This document shows positions 27,808-36,797 of a stretch of 64,000 bases of DNA, piece after piece (the first letter of the stretch is position 1; every line of letters starts with the position of its first letter). Both the position numbers and the translations under genes were made by a program. Under the pieces are notes generated by a model. That model did not search any database. It had not been told where the DNA came from and worked only from the letters and a program-made list of their open reading frames with translations. Source of the DNA: Candidatus Gastranaerophilales bacterium (GTDB lineage: Bacteria > Cyanobacteriota > Vampirovibrionia > Gastranaerophilales > Gastranaerophilaceae); assembly GCA_944326915.1 (NCBI GenBank), contig CALVFT010000003.1, forward strand, positions 62,001-126,000, given 5' to 3'.

Positions 27808-27836
27808 AAAAAGCTCCTTAATAAGGAGCTTTTTTT
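27808..27836. terminator. Bidirectional rho-independent terminator
   Basis: Stem AAAAGCTCCTTA/TAAGGAGCTTTT with A and T tracts on either side. It ends the triplet operon on the plus strand and, from the other side, the 5'-nucleotidase gene whose stop is at 27835. Confidence 0.9.
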
Positions 27837-29412
27837 ATTCCACAATTTGAATTCTTCCATCATCTTTTATATCAATCGGTTCAGGATGTTTTTTGATATA
27901 ATCTTCAATACATTTACTTACATCAAAATCATATTTCACTTCGGCATCTTTAATTTTATTTAGTGGCGCAAAACCATCTTGACCTGCCGCATAATAATCA
28001 GTGATAGCAACTCTATAAGATTTTGAAGTATCAGGATTATTAATATCAATTGGAGTAATATTTCCGGATTTATCTACATAAGCAAGGCTTTTCAATTCAC
28101 CATTTTTTGAAACTGTATACTTTAATCCAGAAACATGTATCAATCCCGGTTTATTATTTGTATTAGTCATTGATTTTGCAGCTATTTTCAAAGCATCAAC
28201 AATATCTTTTTGATTATATTTAACTATTACCATTTTATTTTTAAACGGAGATAAGTCTTCTATTGAACGAGTATCAATATTTCCTGCCTCAAAGTAACCT
28301 CTTATTGTAGCTGCTCCGAACATAGCAATATCAGTACCAAGTTCTGCTCTCATACAATCAGTTAAAAAGTTTGCATGACCACTTGGATCAAGTAAATCGT
28401 TTGTTAACGGAGGAGGAGCTGAATTAATCCTTCCTATTACCTGAGGTTTACCTAAAATTTGTTCAAACACGTATCTAATTGGGGCATTACGTTTAAATTT
28501 ACGAGTATTAGCTACATTATTTTGAATTTTTGTCAATATTCCCTTTGCATCAAACTCTAAATTTAAAATACCAAAGTTCTTTCCATCTCGTCCTGCCTGA
28601 GTAATAACAACAGGCTCTCCTGACTTGGACTTAAATAAATTTACACCATCTTTTACATCAGTAATTAAATTGTGAGAATGCCCACCTAAAATAACATCTA
28701 TTCCTTCAGTTTCCTGGGCAATTTTTTGGTCATATCCAAAACCAACATGAGAAAGTAATATAATTTTATCAATACCTTGTGCCTTCAAATTATCTACTTC
28801 CTTCTGGATATCAACAATAGTTTTATCAATATCATCAACATTCAATTCATCAAAAATTTTGCCATATTTCAAACGCATAAACAAATCAACAGGAGTAGCT
28901 CCAATAATACCGTACTTATGGCCATTAACCTCTTGAACATATGACTTTTCAACTTTTTTACTCAATGGGTTATCAGGTTTTATATTAACGTTACAAGCTA
29001 GCAATTTAAATCCAATTGTAGGAATAATTTCTGCTACATGCTTTGGCATATCATACTCATGATTTCCCATAGCAGAAGCCATAATTCCCATTGCCTTTTG
29101 AGCTTTAACTGCTACCTGATTAGCTTTCATCACCTCACCAATCATAATATCACCAGAAGAAAGTTTTAACTTATCCGTTGGTTGAGATGGGACAAAAGCA
29201 TCAAAAGCATTAGATGCTGTCATAGCCCTTTCCATATTAATTGATTTTCCATGAAAATCATTTATATAAAAAATACTGGTTCGCGTCACAGGGCTTTCAG
29301 ATTTTTTTAAAGTATTATTGAGACCATTTTTGTTTGTAGAATTCTGTTGCAATTCCTGATAAATTGCCTTACCAAACAAATTTGATTGTACTGAATTCAA
29401 CGGCTTAATCAT
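27835..29412 (-). CDS. 5'-nucleotidase/UshA-like metallophosphoesterase
   Basis: About 525 residues. The calcineurin-like domain has INDFHGK, SSGDIMIGE, GNHEYD, LLSHVGFGYD and ILGGHSHN, a full dimetal site. The C-terminal 5'-nucleotidase domain (about 330-510) has NFLTDCMRAELGTDIAMFGA and the substrate-stacking ITDYYAAGQDGF. Unlike UshA it has no signal peptide; instead there is a ~45-residue polar N-terminal extension containing SNLFGKAIYQ. I chose ATG 29412; a TTG two codons earlier is possible. It could be a cytoplasmic nucleotide phosphatase or be exported by another route. Confidence 0.87.
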   Translation of the reverse strand: MIKPLNSVQSNLFGKAIYQELQQNSTNKNGLNNTLKKSESPVTRTSIFYINDFHGKSINMERAMTASNAFDAFVPSQPTDKLKLSSGDIMIGEVMKANQVAVKAQKAMGIMASAMGNHEYDMPKHVAEIIPTIGFKLLACNVNIKPDNPLSKKVEKSYVQEVNGHKYGIIGATPVDLFMRLKYGKIFDELNVDDIDKTIVDIQKEVDNLKAQGIDKIILLSHVGFGYDQKIAQETEGIDVILGGHSHNLITDVKDGVNLFKSKSGEPVVITQAGRDGKNFGILNLEFDAKGILTKIQNNVANTRKFKRNAPIRYVFEQILGKPQVIGRINSAPPPLTNDLLDPSGHANFLTDCMRAELGTDIAMFGAATIRGYFEAGNIDTRSIEDLSPFKNKMVIVKYNQKDIVDALKIAAKSMTNTNNKPGLIHVSGLKYTVSKNGELKSLAYVDKSGNITPIDINNPDTSKSYRVAITDYYAAGQDGFAPLNKIKDAEVKYDFDVSKCIEDYIKKHPEPIDIKDDGRIQIVE

Positions 29413-29490
29413 ATGCAATTATTTCCATAATTACAAAGGCCCTAAATATATTTTTTTGCCTAATTAAATTAAAAGCTTTACAAAAGTTTA

Positions 29491-29727
29491 TCAATTAAAA
29501 CTCATCGTCTGAACATCCCAATACTTCTGCAATTCAGCACACAAATCTTCTGCTTCGCCAGATACTTCTAACAAAACAATACCTCTATTTAAACATACAC
29601 ATCCTACTGAAGGATGCAATCCAATACGTGTTTTTATTTCACAACCAAATTTTGTTAAGATTTTTTGAAACTTAATCGCTGTCTCTTCTCTATTTTCCAA
29701 ATTCACACCAATAATTGTTGTCACCAT
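29491..29727 (-). CDS. Small ACT-like regulator (TM1266-type)
   Basis: 78 residues with a beta-alpha-beta-beta-alpha-beta look: VTTIIGVNLENREETAIKFQ, a glycine turn RIGLHP, then GIVLLEVSGEAEDLCAELQK. This resembles the small ACT-fold proteins annotated as iron-only hydrogenase system regulators (TM1266). The hydrogenase link is only by resemblance, as no hydrogenase gene is in this window. Binding of a small ligand is likely for the fold. Confidence 0.65.
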   Translation of the reverse strand: MVTTIIGVNLENREETAIKFQKILTKFGCEIKTRIGLHPSVGCVCLNRGIVLLEVSGEAEDLCAELQKYWDVQTMSFN

Positions 29728-29774
29728 ATATCATTACTCCTTGAGATAACAACAATTATAAAAAATAACAGATA

Positions 29775-29799
29775 CAAAAATACCCCTCATCGGGGTATT
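29775..29799 (-). terminator. Rho-independent terminator
   Basis: AATACCCC/GGGGTATT stem with a 5-base loop; on the minus strand it is followed by TTTTTGT. It ends the 29815 gene. Confidence 0.85.
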
Positions 29800-29814
29800 A
29801 AATTTGATGATATA

Positions 29815-30120
29815 TTATTCGTCATCCATGGCCTGAAGCTGTTTTTTCTTTATATTATGCATCACTGCATCTACTAATAACTCATAAGACTTCATTTCTT
29901 CAATATTAGGAAACTCTGCCTTGAGCTGTTCTCTGACCATCGCTTCCAGCCTTCTTTCGTCAGAACTTGATTTTAATTCGTCAACTCCGCTAATCATTCT
30001 AATATACTCTGGAGAGGATTTATCCATCGTATTTTTAGAATACATAATCCATCTAAGCTTAGCACTTAAATTCTGCTTTAGCTGTTTTACAAGTTTTAAA
30101 TTTTTAAATCGGTTTAGCAT
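29815..30120 (-). CDS. Small charged helical protein of unknown function
   Basis: 101 residues, mostly helical and charged (SSDERRLEAMVREQLKAEFP), with a basic N-terminus (MLNRFKNLKLVKQLKQNL). I chose ATG 30120 because AGGAG lies seven bases upstream; an in-frame GTG at 30141 would put that site inside the gene. No family recognised. Monocistronic, with its own terminator. Confidence 0.7.
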   Translation of the reverse strand: MLNRFKNLKLVKQLKQNLSAKLRWIMYSKNTMDKSSPEYIRMISGVDELKSSSDERRLEAMVREQLKAEFPNIEEMKSYELLVDAVMHNIKKKQLQAMDDE

Positions 30121-30258
30121 CAGTTGACTCCTACCATTCACATTATTAAAAATTTTTGCTTTACCTTCTTTGTACTATTTTAAAGTATCCTGAAAAAAAT
30201 AATTTACTATTTTACAAACTTTGTTTACAATTCTTTATATAAAAGGTGTAAAACCCTA

Positions 30259-32316
30259 TTATATCTTGCTAAAGTCAGCAACATAGTCGTATTTTTTCTT
30301 TAACATAGTAAGAAGAGCAAGTCTATTTTCCTTAACTTTTTCATCTTTATCCATAACTAATACATCTGCAAAGAATTTTTCTACAGAAGGATTAATTTCT
30401 TCCAAAGATTTCAAATATTCTTCATAATCTAAAGACTCATTAACTGTTAATATTTGTTGATACAAAATTCCTTCAGCAGCATCTTTAAATAAATCTCTGT
30501 TTACTGACTTAGTAGAATCTTGTTTTAGGATACGTATAACTCTATTAGCACTTTCAAGCACTTGAGCAGAATTAAACTTAGACATAGCATCTACTCTTTT
30601 TACGTAATCATTCAAATCAACTAACGGATTTTTCACTGCAGCACAAGCTTCTAAAACATTTTTAGAATACTTATCAGACAAGAATATAATTAGTCTTTGA
30701 ATTATAAATTCATTAATTTCATCACCACACTTACCTGACAATCTATTCACACTTGATCCAGCTATATTTTTAACTTTATCAAGAACTGTATCTCCATCAG
30801 TTTTAACTGGCAATAACAGCAAAGTCTCATTAATCAAATTTGGTATATTAATTTTCAAATTATTTGCAAGAATAGTTCTGATCACACCTAAAGCTGCACG
30901 TCTTACTCCTAATGGGTCAGATGAGCCTGTAGGTTTTTTACCTTCTGCAAAAACAGCAGAAATAGTATCTATTTTATCAGCGATACCAACAATTTGACCT
31001 TCAATTGATTTTGCAGTCTCACCTTCTGCATTTAATGGGAAATAATGTTCTTTTATACCTTCGCAAACTTCTTGAGGTTCATTAGAAACTCTCGCATAAT
31101 CTGCTCCGATATAACCTTGTAATTCAGTAAACTCAAATACTAAGTTAGTAGTCAAATCAGCCTTCGCAAGCAAAGCAGTCCTTTCAACAGAAGACTTATT
31201 TATACCTAATTCTTTAGAAATCAACTTAGATAATACTACAAGTCTTTGAGCCTTATCATACATAGTTCCCATGCCCTTTTGGAAAGTAATACCTTTTAAA
31301 GCTTCAACGTATTCACCCAAAGGCTTTTTAGTGTCTTCATTAAAGAAGAATACAGCATCATCTAAACGAGCTTTAACAACTCTAACATTTCCTGCTTTGA
31401 TGTTTTCAAACTCATCACCTATATAGTTTGTCATAGTGATAAATTTATTAATCAATTTGCCATCTTTATGTAGAGCAAAATATCTTTGATGAACTGCCAT
31501 AACAGTAACTACCAACTCTTCAGGAAGTTTCAAATATTCCTCAGAAAATTCACAAGTTACAGGGACAGGATACTCAGTAATAAATGTTACCTCATCTAAC
31601 AAATCATCAGTATAATATGGTACTGCACCAATTTTGTCAGCTTCTTCTTTCGCCCTGTCTATAATTCTTTGGCGTCTTTCATTCTGATCAACAATTACGC
31701 AACAGTTACGCATTAACTCAACATAATCATTTGGATCACCTATCACAACATTTTGCTGAGCAAATCTATGACCTCTTGTAAGGTTAGAACTTTCTTTATC
31801 AATAATTTTTATTTTAACTTCTTCTCTATCTAAAATAGATACGATCCATCTAATTGGGCGAGAGAATTTTTCATCATTGTCTGCCCATCTCATAAAATGA
31901 GATCCTTGTAGTTTCAATACAATAGATGGAACATTTTCTTTCAATAATTCAACAATTGATTTACCTTTAATAACAATTTTTGCATGAAGATAATCATCTT
32001 CTAGATACAAATCATTCACAGACAAGTTATTTTTCTTGCAAAAACCTTCACCTGCTTTTGTTAAATTACCATTTTCATCATAAGCAACCTTCTTAATAGG
32101 TCCTTTTATTACCTTAACTTCATCCTTACTTTGTTTTTCAAGGCCAGAAACAATCACTGCCAAACGTCTTGGTGTAGCATATACATCTACTTTTTGAAAA
32201 TCAACTTTATTCCCTTTCAAAAAGTTTTCAAAACCAGACTTTAGTTGGTCTATTGCTGACGAAATAAACTTGTAAGGTAATTCTTCAGTACCTATTTCTA
32301 ATAAATATTTGCTCAT
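30259..32316 (-). CDS. glyS: Glycine--tRNA ligase beta subunit
   Basis: 685-residue beta subunit of the bacterial alpha2beta2 glycyl-tRNA synthetase, with the typical LLEIGTEELPYKFI start, YATPRRLAV, and the HD-like and DALR anticodon-binding domains toward the C-terminus (VEKFFADVLVMDKDEKVKEN is the DALR signature). The alpha subunit (glyQ) is not in this window. Length normal. A TTTACA-N16-TATAAT promoter lies upstream. Confidence 0.96.
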   Translation of the reverse strand: MSKYLLEIGTEELPYKFISSAIDQLKSGFENFLKGNKVDFQKVDVYATPRRLAVIVSGLEKQSKDEVKVIKGPIKKVAYDENGNLTKAGEGFCKKNNLSVNDLYLEDDYLHAKIVIKGKSIVELLKENVPSIVLKLQGSHFMRWADNDEKFSRPIRWIVSILDREEVKIKIIDKESSNLTRGHRFAQQNVVIGDPNDYVELMRNCCVIVDQNERRQRIIDRAKEEADKIGAVPYYTDDLLDEVTFITEYPVPVTCEFSEEYLKLPEELVVTVMAVHQRYFALHKDGKLINKFITMTNYIGDEFENIKAGNVRVVKARLDDAVFFFNEDTKKPLGEYVEALKGITFQKGMGTMYDKAQRLVVLSKLISKELGINKSSVERTALLAKADLTTNLVFEFTELQGYIGADYARVSNEPQEVCEGIKEHYFPLNAEGETAKSIEGQIVGIADKIDTISAVFAEGKKPTGSSDPLGVRRAALGVIRTILANNLKINIPNLINETLLLLPVKTDGDTVLDKVKNIAGSSVNRLSGKCGDEINEFIIQRLIIFLSDKYSKNVLEACAAVKNPLVDLNDYVKRVDAMSKFNSAQVLESANRVIRILKQDSTKSVNRDLFKDAAEGILYQQILTVNESLDYEEYLKSLEEINPSVEKFFADVLVMDKDEKVKENRLALLTMLKKKYDYVADFSKI

Positions 32317-32351
32317 ACTTTTCCCTTATAACTTATCTATAACTTAACTAA

Positions 32352-32379
32352 ATTATATCTTATGAAAGTTTAATGTAAA
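32352..32379 (-). promoter_or_regulatory. Promoter of glyS
   Basis: Reading on the minus strand: TTTACA (32379-32374), 16-base spacer, TATAAT (32357-32352), about 35 bases before the glyS ATG. Confidence 0.6.
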
Positions 32380-32417
32380 GGAGCTGTAAAAATTTTAAAA
32401 TATTAAATAATCAAAAT

Positions 32418-32445
32418 TTGTTTGTGATAAATTATAAAATATAGA
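32418..32445 (+). promoter_or_regulatory. Putative promoter of the yebC operon
   Basis: TTGTTT, 16-base spacer, TATAGA, about 27 bases before the yebC ATG. A weaker match in AT-rich DNA. Confidence 0.4.
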
Positions 32446-32472
32446 AGTAGATTAAATTAAGAGGTAAAAAAT

Positions 32473-33222
32473 ATGTCAGGACACTCAAAATGGTCAACCA
32501 TTAAACACAAGAAAGCAAAAGTAGATTCACAAAGAGCAGTAGTATTCCAAAAGTACTCAAGAGAATTGATAGTATCAGCAAGACTTGGCGGTCCTGACCC
32601 TGCAGGAAATTTCAGACTAAGAACAGCAATTGAAAAAGCAAAAGCTGCAGGACTTCCAAACGACAACATCAAAAGAGCAATTGAAAAAGGTGCAGGGGCC
32701 GGAGCTTCTGAAAACTACGAAGAATTAATCTATGAAGGTTACGCAGCAGGTGGCGTAGCTGTAGTAGTTGAAGCAATGACAGATAACCGTAACAGAACAG
32801 CCGGAGATATAAGAAGCTATTTCACAAAATACAACGGAAGCCTTGGTGCAACAGGCTGTGTAGGTTGGATGTTTGATCAAAGAGGTGTTATCACTTTTGA
32901 TGAAGATACTGATTTTGAAAAATTATTTGAAACAGCTATAGGTCTAGATGCTCTAGATATAGTTGAAGATGAAGGTTCATACAAAGTTCTTACTACAGTT
33001 GAAAACTTCCAAAATGTAGTAGAAGGGCTTGAAAAAGAAGGATTTAAATCTACCTCTGCAGAACTTTCAAGAATTCCTCAAAATACAGTAGAAGTAACAG
33101 ATGAAAAAACTGCTGATCAAATTCTTAAACTTCTAGATAAATTAGAAGAACATGATGATGTACAAAATGTTTATGCAAATTTTGATATCGCAGACGACAT
33201 TATACAAAAATTAGAAGGATAA
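32473..33222 (+). CDS. yebC: YebC/PmpR (TACO1) family protein
   Basis: 249 residues, starting with the invariant MSGHSKWSTIKHKKAKVDSQ-type segment, then LPNDNIKRAIEKG and YEGYAAGGVAVVVE. Family members were named as transcriptional regulators and more recently linked to relieving ribosome stalling. First gene of a run with the diguanylate cyclase, tsaE and tsaB (gaps of 10, 18 and -10 bases). GAGG precedes the ATG. Confidence 0.96.
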   Translation: MSGHSKWSTIKHKKAKVDSQRAVVFQKYSRELIVSARLGGPDPAGNFRLRTAIEKAKAAGLPNDNIKRAIEKGAGAGASENYEELIYEGYAAGGVAVVVEAMTDNRNRTAGDIRSYFTKYNGSLGATGCVGWMFDQRGVITFDEDTDFEKLFETAIGLDALDIVEDEGSYKVLTTVENFQNVVEGLEKEGFKSTSAELSRIPQNTVEVTDEKTADQILKLLDKLEEHDDVQNVYANFDIADDIIQKLEG

Positions 33223-33232
33223 AATCTTTAAA

Positions 33233-34594
33233 ATGATGTTGCAGTACATAAAAGATTTATCTGAAAAACTTAATAACACATTAAATGCACAAGGGATAAT
33301 AAGAATTCTTGAAGAATTCTTTTATCCTTGTGATGTAGAAAAAATCTCAATTTTTGTGTTTGATGAAACGACTTCAACACTTAGAGATTTTTCAAGAAGT
33401 TGGATGTGTATTGATGAATGTCTTGAAAAAGAAAAATCAAAAGAAGCATATCAAATATTCAAAAAACTTGAATCAAAAAAATATATAAAAAATAAAGACA
33501 ACACTCTTTTTTATCCGATTTCAAAACAAGATAAAGTAATCGGAATGTTAGTATTTAAAGGTTCTTCATATGATACAATTTTAGAGTTTTTAGACTATGC
33601 ATCATTCAGCATTTCACTAAAAATTCAAAATGTAATTCTTTCTGAAAGGATGCAAAAAAACATTGATTTTCATGACTCAATGAAAAATATTGCAAAAATC
33701 ATCGAAACACAATATGAAACAAACTATATTATACCAATAATCGGTGAAATGATAGACAAATTTGTGTCAGATCATCTAATTTATATATTTCTAAAATGCG
33801 AAAAAACAAAAGAATTAAAACTAATTTGGCCATCAGCCTGTAAAGATTCTAAAATATTTGAACTTATAAAATGCCTAACAGACAATTCTGATTACATTCT
33901 AACACCTGACAAAAAAATAGGTATATTCCCACTTGTCAGCGAAAATGTTCTGCTTGGTTGCATTGTAACAAAAAGCACTGAAAATATTCTTAGTGAAAAA
34001 GAAATTGAATATCTTGAACAGCTAACAACTCAAGCTGCCACAACTATTAACAGAGCTAATGTATACGCAGAAATTTTACAACACGCGACACTTGATGCAC
34101 TTACAGGATTTTATAACAGACATCAGCTTGAAGAACGTATAAAACAAGAAATTGCAACATCCAAACGTCAATCAAGACCGCTTTGTGCAATTATGACAGA
34201 TATTGACTATTTCAAAAGCGTTAATGATACATACGGTCATGCGGTGGGCGATTTTGTGCTAAAGAATGTTGCTCAAGTAATTCGCTCTCAACTCAGAGAA
34301 TATGATATTGCCGGTAGATATGGCGGAGAAGAATTTGCAATATTGCTCCCATATACGGAAATAAAAGATGCTCAAATCGTTGCAGAAAGACTTCGAAAAG
34401 CTGTCGAAAAGAAAAAGCTTGATATTTCAAAAATAAACTCAGAAGTAGCTCAAAAAATTATTGGTGTTACAATAAGTCTTGGAATATACCAATACAAAGC
34501 AGAAGATTCTGAAGAAGATTTATTTAAAAAAGCAGATAAAGCTTTGTATAACGCTAAACAATCTGGACGTAATAAAGTTTTAATACAAGAATAA
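33233..34594 (+). CDS. GAF-GGDEF diguanylate cyclase
   Basis: 453 residues. The N-terminal ~275 residues look like one or two GAF-type sensory domains (KISIFVFDETTS..., then LYPISKQDKVIGMLVF-like and GIFPLVSENVLLGCIV), followed by a GGDEF domain from about residue 285. The active site is GGEEF and an inhibitory RxxD (REYD) lies five residues before it, so product feedback is expected. No membrane segment. Its position ten bases after yebC suggests co-transcription. It makes c-di-GMP alongside the c-di-AMP system at 9020. Confidence 0.93.
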   Translation: MMLQYIKDLSEKLNNTLNAQGIIRILEEFFYPCDVEKISIFVFDETTSTLRDFSRSWMCIDECLEKEKSKEAYQIFKKLESKKYIKNKDNTLFYPISKQDKVIGMLVFKGSSYDTILEFLDYASFSISLKIQNVILSERMQKNIDFHDSMKNIAKIIETQYETNYIIPIIGEMIDKFVSDHLIYIFLKCEKTKELKLIWPSACKDSKIFELIKCLTDNSDYILTPDKKIGIFPLVSENVLLGCIVTKSTENILSEKEIEYLEQLTTQAATTINRANVYAEILQHATLDALTGFYNRHQLEERIKQEIATSKRQSRPLCAIMTDIDYFKSVNDTYGHAVGDFVLKNVAQVIRSQLREYDIAGRYGGEEFAILLPYTEIKDAQIVAERLRKAVEKKKLDISKINSEVAQKIIGVTISLGIYQYKAEDSEEDLFKKADKALYNAKQSGRNKVLIQE

Positions 34595-34612
34595 AATTTG
34601 TAGGAAATAGTT

Positions 34613-35089
34613 ATGAATTCATTTAAAAAAGTTTGTAAAACTCTTGACGATACAAAGGAACTGGCATACAATTTAGCGAAATTAATCGATAATGGATGCT
34701 TCATAAATTTATATGGTGAAATAGGAGCTGGCAAAACAGCCTTTGTAAAACTAGTAGCAGAAGCTCTTGGAATAAAAGAAAAAGTAACAAGTCCAAGTTT
34801 TGTAATACTTAATGAATACCATACAGGCTCTATTCCTGTATACCATTTTGATTTATACAGACTTGAAAATGAAGGAGTAAAAACCATTGTCGATGAACTT
34901 AGAGAATATTCTGAAGGTAAGCAAATAACATTTGTGGAATGGGCAGAATTTTCTCAAGATGAAGTTCCGTTTAATCATCTAAAAATTAACGTAACCTACT
35001 CAGATGAAGATGAATCAAGAATATACACTTTTTCATTTGTAGGAGAAGATAAGGATAATATAATCAAGGAGTTAAGTAAATGCTACTAA
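34613..35089 (+). CDS. tsaE: tRNA threonylcarbamoyladenosine biosynthesis ATPase TsaE
   Basis: 158-residue P-loop ATPase needed for t6A37 modification of ANN-decoding tRNAs. Walker A GEIGAGKTAFVK, TSPSFVILNEY and YHFDLYRLE are the family signatures, and FVEWAEFSQDEVP closes the core. It overlaps tsaB by ten bases, fitting its role as partner of the TsaB-TsaD complex. Confidence 0.95.
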   Translation: MNSFKKVCKTLDDTKELAYNLAKLIDNGCFINLYGEIGAGKTAFVKLVAEALGIKEKVTSPSFVILNEYHTGSIPVYHFDLYRLENEGVKTIVDELREYSEGKQITFVEWAEFSQDEVPFNHLKINVTYSDEDESRIYTFSFVGEDKDNIIKELSKCY

Positions 35090-35697
35090 TATGCTTTGAT
35101 ACCTGTTTAGATAAAATGTACATCACACTCAAAAAAGATGACACCGTTTTATCTTCAAAAGTAGTAGAAAATACTGATTCAAAATACCATTCAGCGTTTT
35201 TAATATCTACACTGCAATCAGTTATGAAAACCAATAACGTAAAACCTCAAGACTTGGATTTAATAGCTGTAAACATTGGACCTGGAAGTTTTACAGGAAT
35301 CAGAGCTTGTACGACAGTTGCAAGAGTTATGGCTCAGCAACTGGATATTAAAGCTATAGGAATATCTTCACTTGAAATACTTGCACAAATTAATGACACA
35401 CAAAAACCAACCCTTGTTGCACTTGATGCAAGAAAAGACTCTGCATATCTTCTTGTAAACGAAGAAATAAAAGGAGCTGTAAAACTTGACGAAGTAAAAA
35501 ACATAATAAATAGCAAAGATTATTTTGTAATTACAGATGATAAATTGCAACCAATTCTAGGTGGCATATCATATCAAGCTAAAGACTACCCTCTTGGAGA
35601 AATTTTAGCAAACCTTGCAATCAAAAAATCTAAAACAGATGAATGTAATTGGAGAAAACTAAAGCCATTATACATTCAACCACCTCCAATGGGATAA
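35080..35697 (+). CDS. tsaB: tRNA threonylcarbamoyladenosine biosynthesis protein TsaB
   Basis: 205-residue ASKHA-fold pseudo-peptidase scaffold for TsaD. LICFDTCLDKMYITL at the N-terminus and AVNIGPGSFTGIRACTTVAR in the middle are diagnostic. It ends with the short YIQPPPMG tail. tsaD is not in the window. Confidence 0.94.
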   Translation: MLLICFDTCLDKMYITLKKDDTVLSSKVVENTDSKYHSAFLISTLQSVMKTNNVKPQDLDLIAVNIGPGSFTGIRACTTVARVMAQQLDIKAIGISSLEILAQINDTQKPTLVALDARKDSAYLLVNEEIKGAVKLDEVKNIINSKDYFVITDDKLQPILGGISYQAKDYPLGEILANLAIKKSKTDECNWRKLKPLYIQPPPMG

Positions 35698-35702
35698 TAT
35701 AA

Positions 35703-35768
35703 AAAATCTTTTCTAACCAGATATTACAAACTTTCTAATTATGGGAATAACATTATTAGAAAGATTTT
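35703..35768 (+). promoter_or_regulatory. Leader with two competing hairpins before the first HNH-like gene
   Basis: AAAATCTTTTCTAA (35703-35716) and CTTTCTAAT (35731-35739) can each pair with the same downstream ATTAGAAAGATTTT (35755-35768): 13 bp with one bulge versus nine perfect bp. The ribosome site and ATG (35782) follow directly. The layout suits a conditional RNA switch; no known class recognised. Confidence 0.45.
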
Positions 35769-35781
35769 GGTGCGGGATTTT

Positions 35782-36741
35782 ATGGTGAAAAAGATTGTAA
35801 AAAAAGAAAATATCTCATTCAAATGTAAAAGTGAAGAAATACCTCTTACGCGAAAAGAACTAAAAAACCTTCTCAATTTTCGTATACCATGTCTATGTTG
35901 TGGACGAGAAATGCTTCACCCGGAAGAATACCTAAAACTTATTCACATAAAAGAACTTGCAGGCCCCTCAGAACTTGTAATCCAAATTTTAGAGCCATAT
36001 GAAAAAATAATGTACCCAGTTGAAAGACAAGTATTTAATATGCTTAGAAACCTGTCCATAAAATACCCTAACAGAAATTTTCAACAACTACTCCTTCTAA
36101 AAAAAGATGTACATGAATTAGCACTAGTAAGAATTCAGAGCATAATATTTAATAAAATCAGCTTCTACAGAAGAATTCTGCCAGAAAAAGAATCAAAAAA
36201 ACTTCGAAATTTAATGATTAAAACTAATGATATCATATTCGATCCACAACCGAAAAAACCTTTCAGTAGAAGGATATTTATTTCAAAAATCAAACATATA
36301 CTAAAAAATTTACACAACAAAAAAATGAGACATGAAATAATCGAAATTGCTCGCCGACTTCCTCGTTCTAGTGATGAAGTCTGCGCATTTGTGGTAAAAA
36401 ACGCAAGAAAAAGAGCCGAAGTAATAGCACTAAATCTTATACACCCATCAGTAGGAACATTTGAACATCTACAACCGAAAAGTCAAAAAGGAGCTAACAA
36501 CTCACTAAACTTTGCCCTTGAATGTTCATACTGCAACAATTCTCGTCATCATTTTCCTATCCCTGTGCAAATAGAAGAAAATCCATACATGCCAGCCAAT
36601 GCACAGCTACAAGCAGACAAACTAATTTCACTTTATAAAAAAAATATAGGCAGCAAAGAATACATAAAAAATCTCAAAAATGTTCTATACACACTATCTA
36701 ATCAACAAATCGATATTGATATTTCAAAACTTGATGAATAA
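35782..36741 (+). CDS. Split-HNH protein A (HNH endonuclease-like with large insertion)
   Basis: 319 residues from the ATG at 35782 (GGGA upstream; an earlier TTG at 35767 is less likely). Near the N-terminus, CLCCGREM gives a CxxC zinc knuckle (C37, C40). About 190 residues later comes an HNH core: FEHLQPKSQKGANNSLN (H229) followed by LECSYCNN (C248, C251). In ordinary HNH proteins the first knuckle lies only some 20 residues before the His, so an all-helical basic domain is inserted within the fold. It is paralogous along its length to the next gene. Nuclease activity is inferred, not shown. Confidence 0.75.
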   Translation: MVKKIVKKENISFKCKSEEIPLTRKELKNLLNFRIPCLCCGREMLHPEEYLKLIHIKELAGPSELVIQILEPYEKIMYPVERQVFNMLRNLSIKYPNRNFQQLLLLKKDVHELALVRIQSIIFNKISFYRRILPEKESKKLRNLMIKTNDIIFDPQPKKPFSRRIFISKIKHILKNLHNKKMRHEIIEIARRLPRSSDEVCAFVVKNARKRAEVIALNLIHPSVGTFEHLQPKSQKGANNSLNFALECSYCNNSRHHFPIPVQIEENPYMPANAQLQADKLISLYKKNIGSKEYIKNLKNVLYTLSNQQIDIDISKLDE

Positions 36742-36797
36742 CGTAACAAAATTTTTACAAACTAGCAAAAAAATCATATCAGATGTATTCTTAGTTT

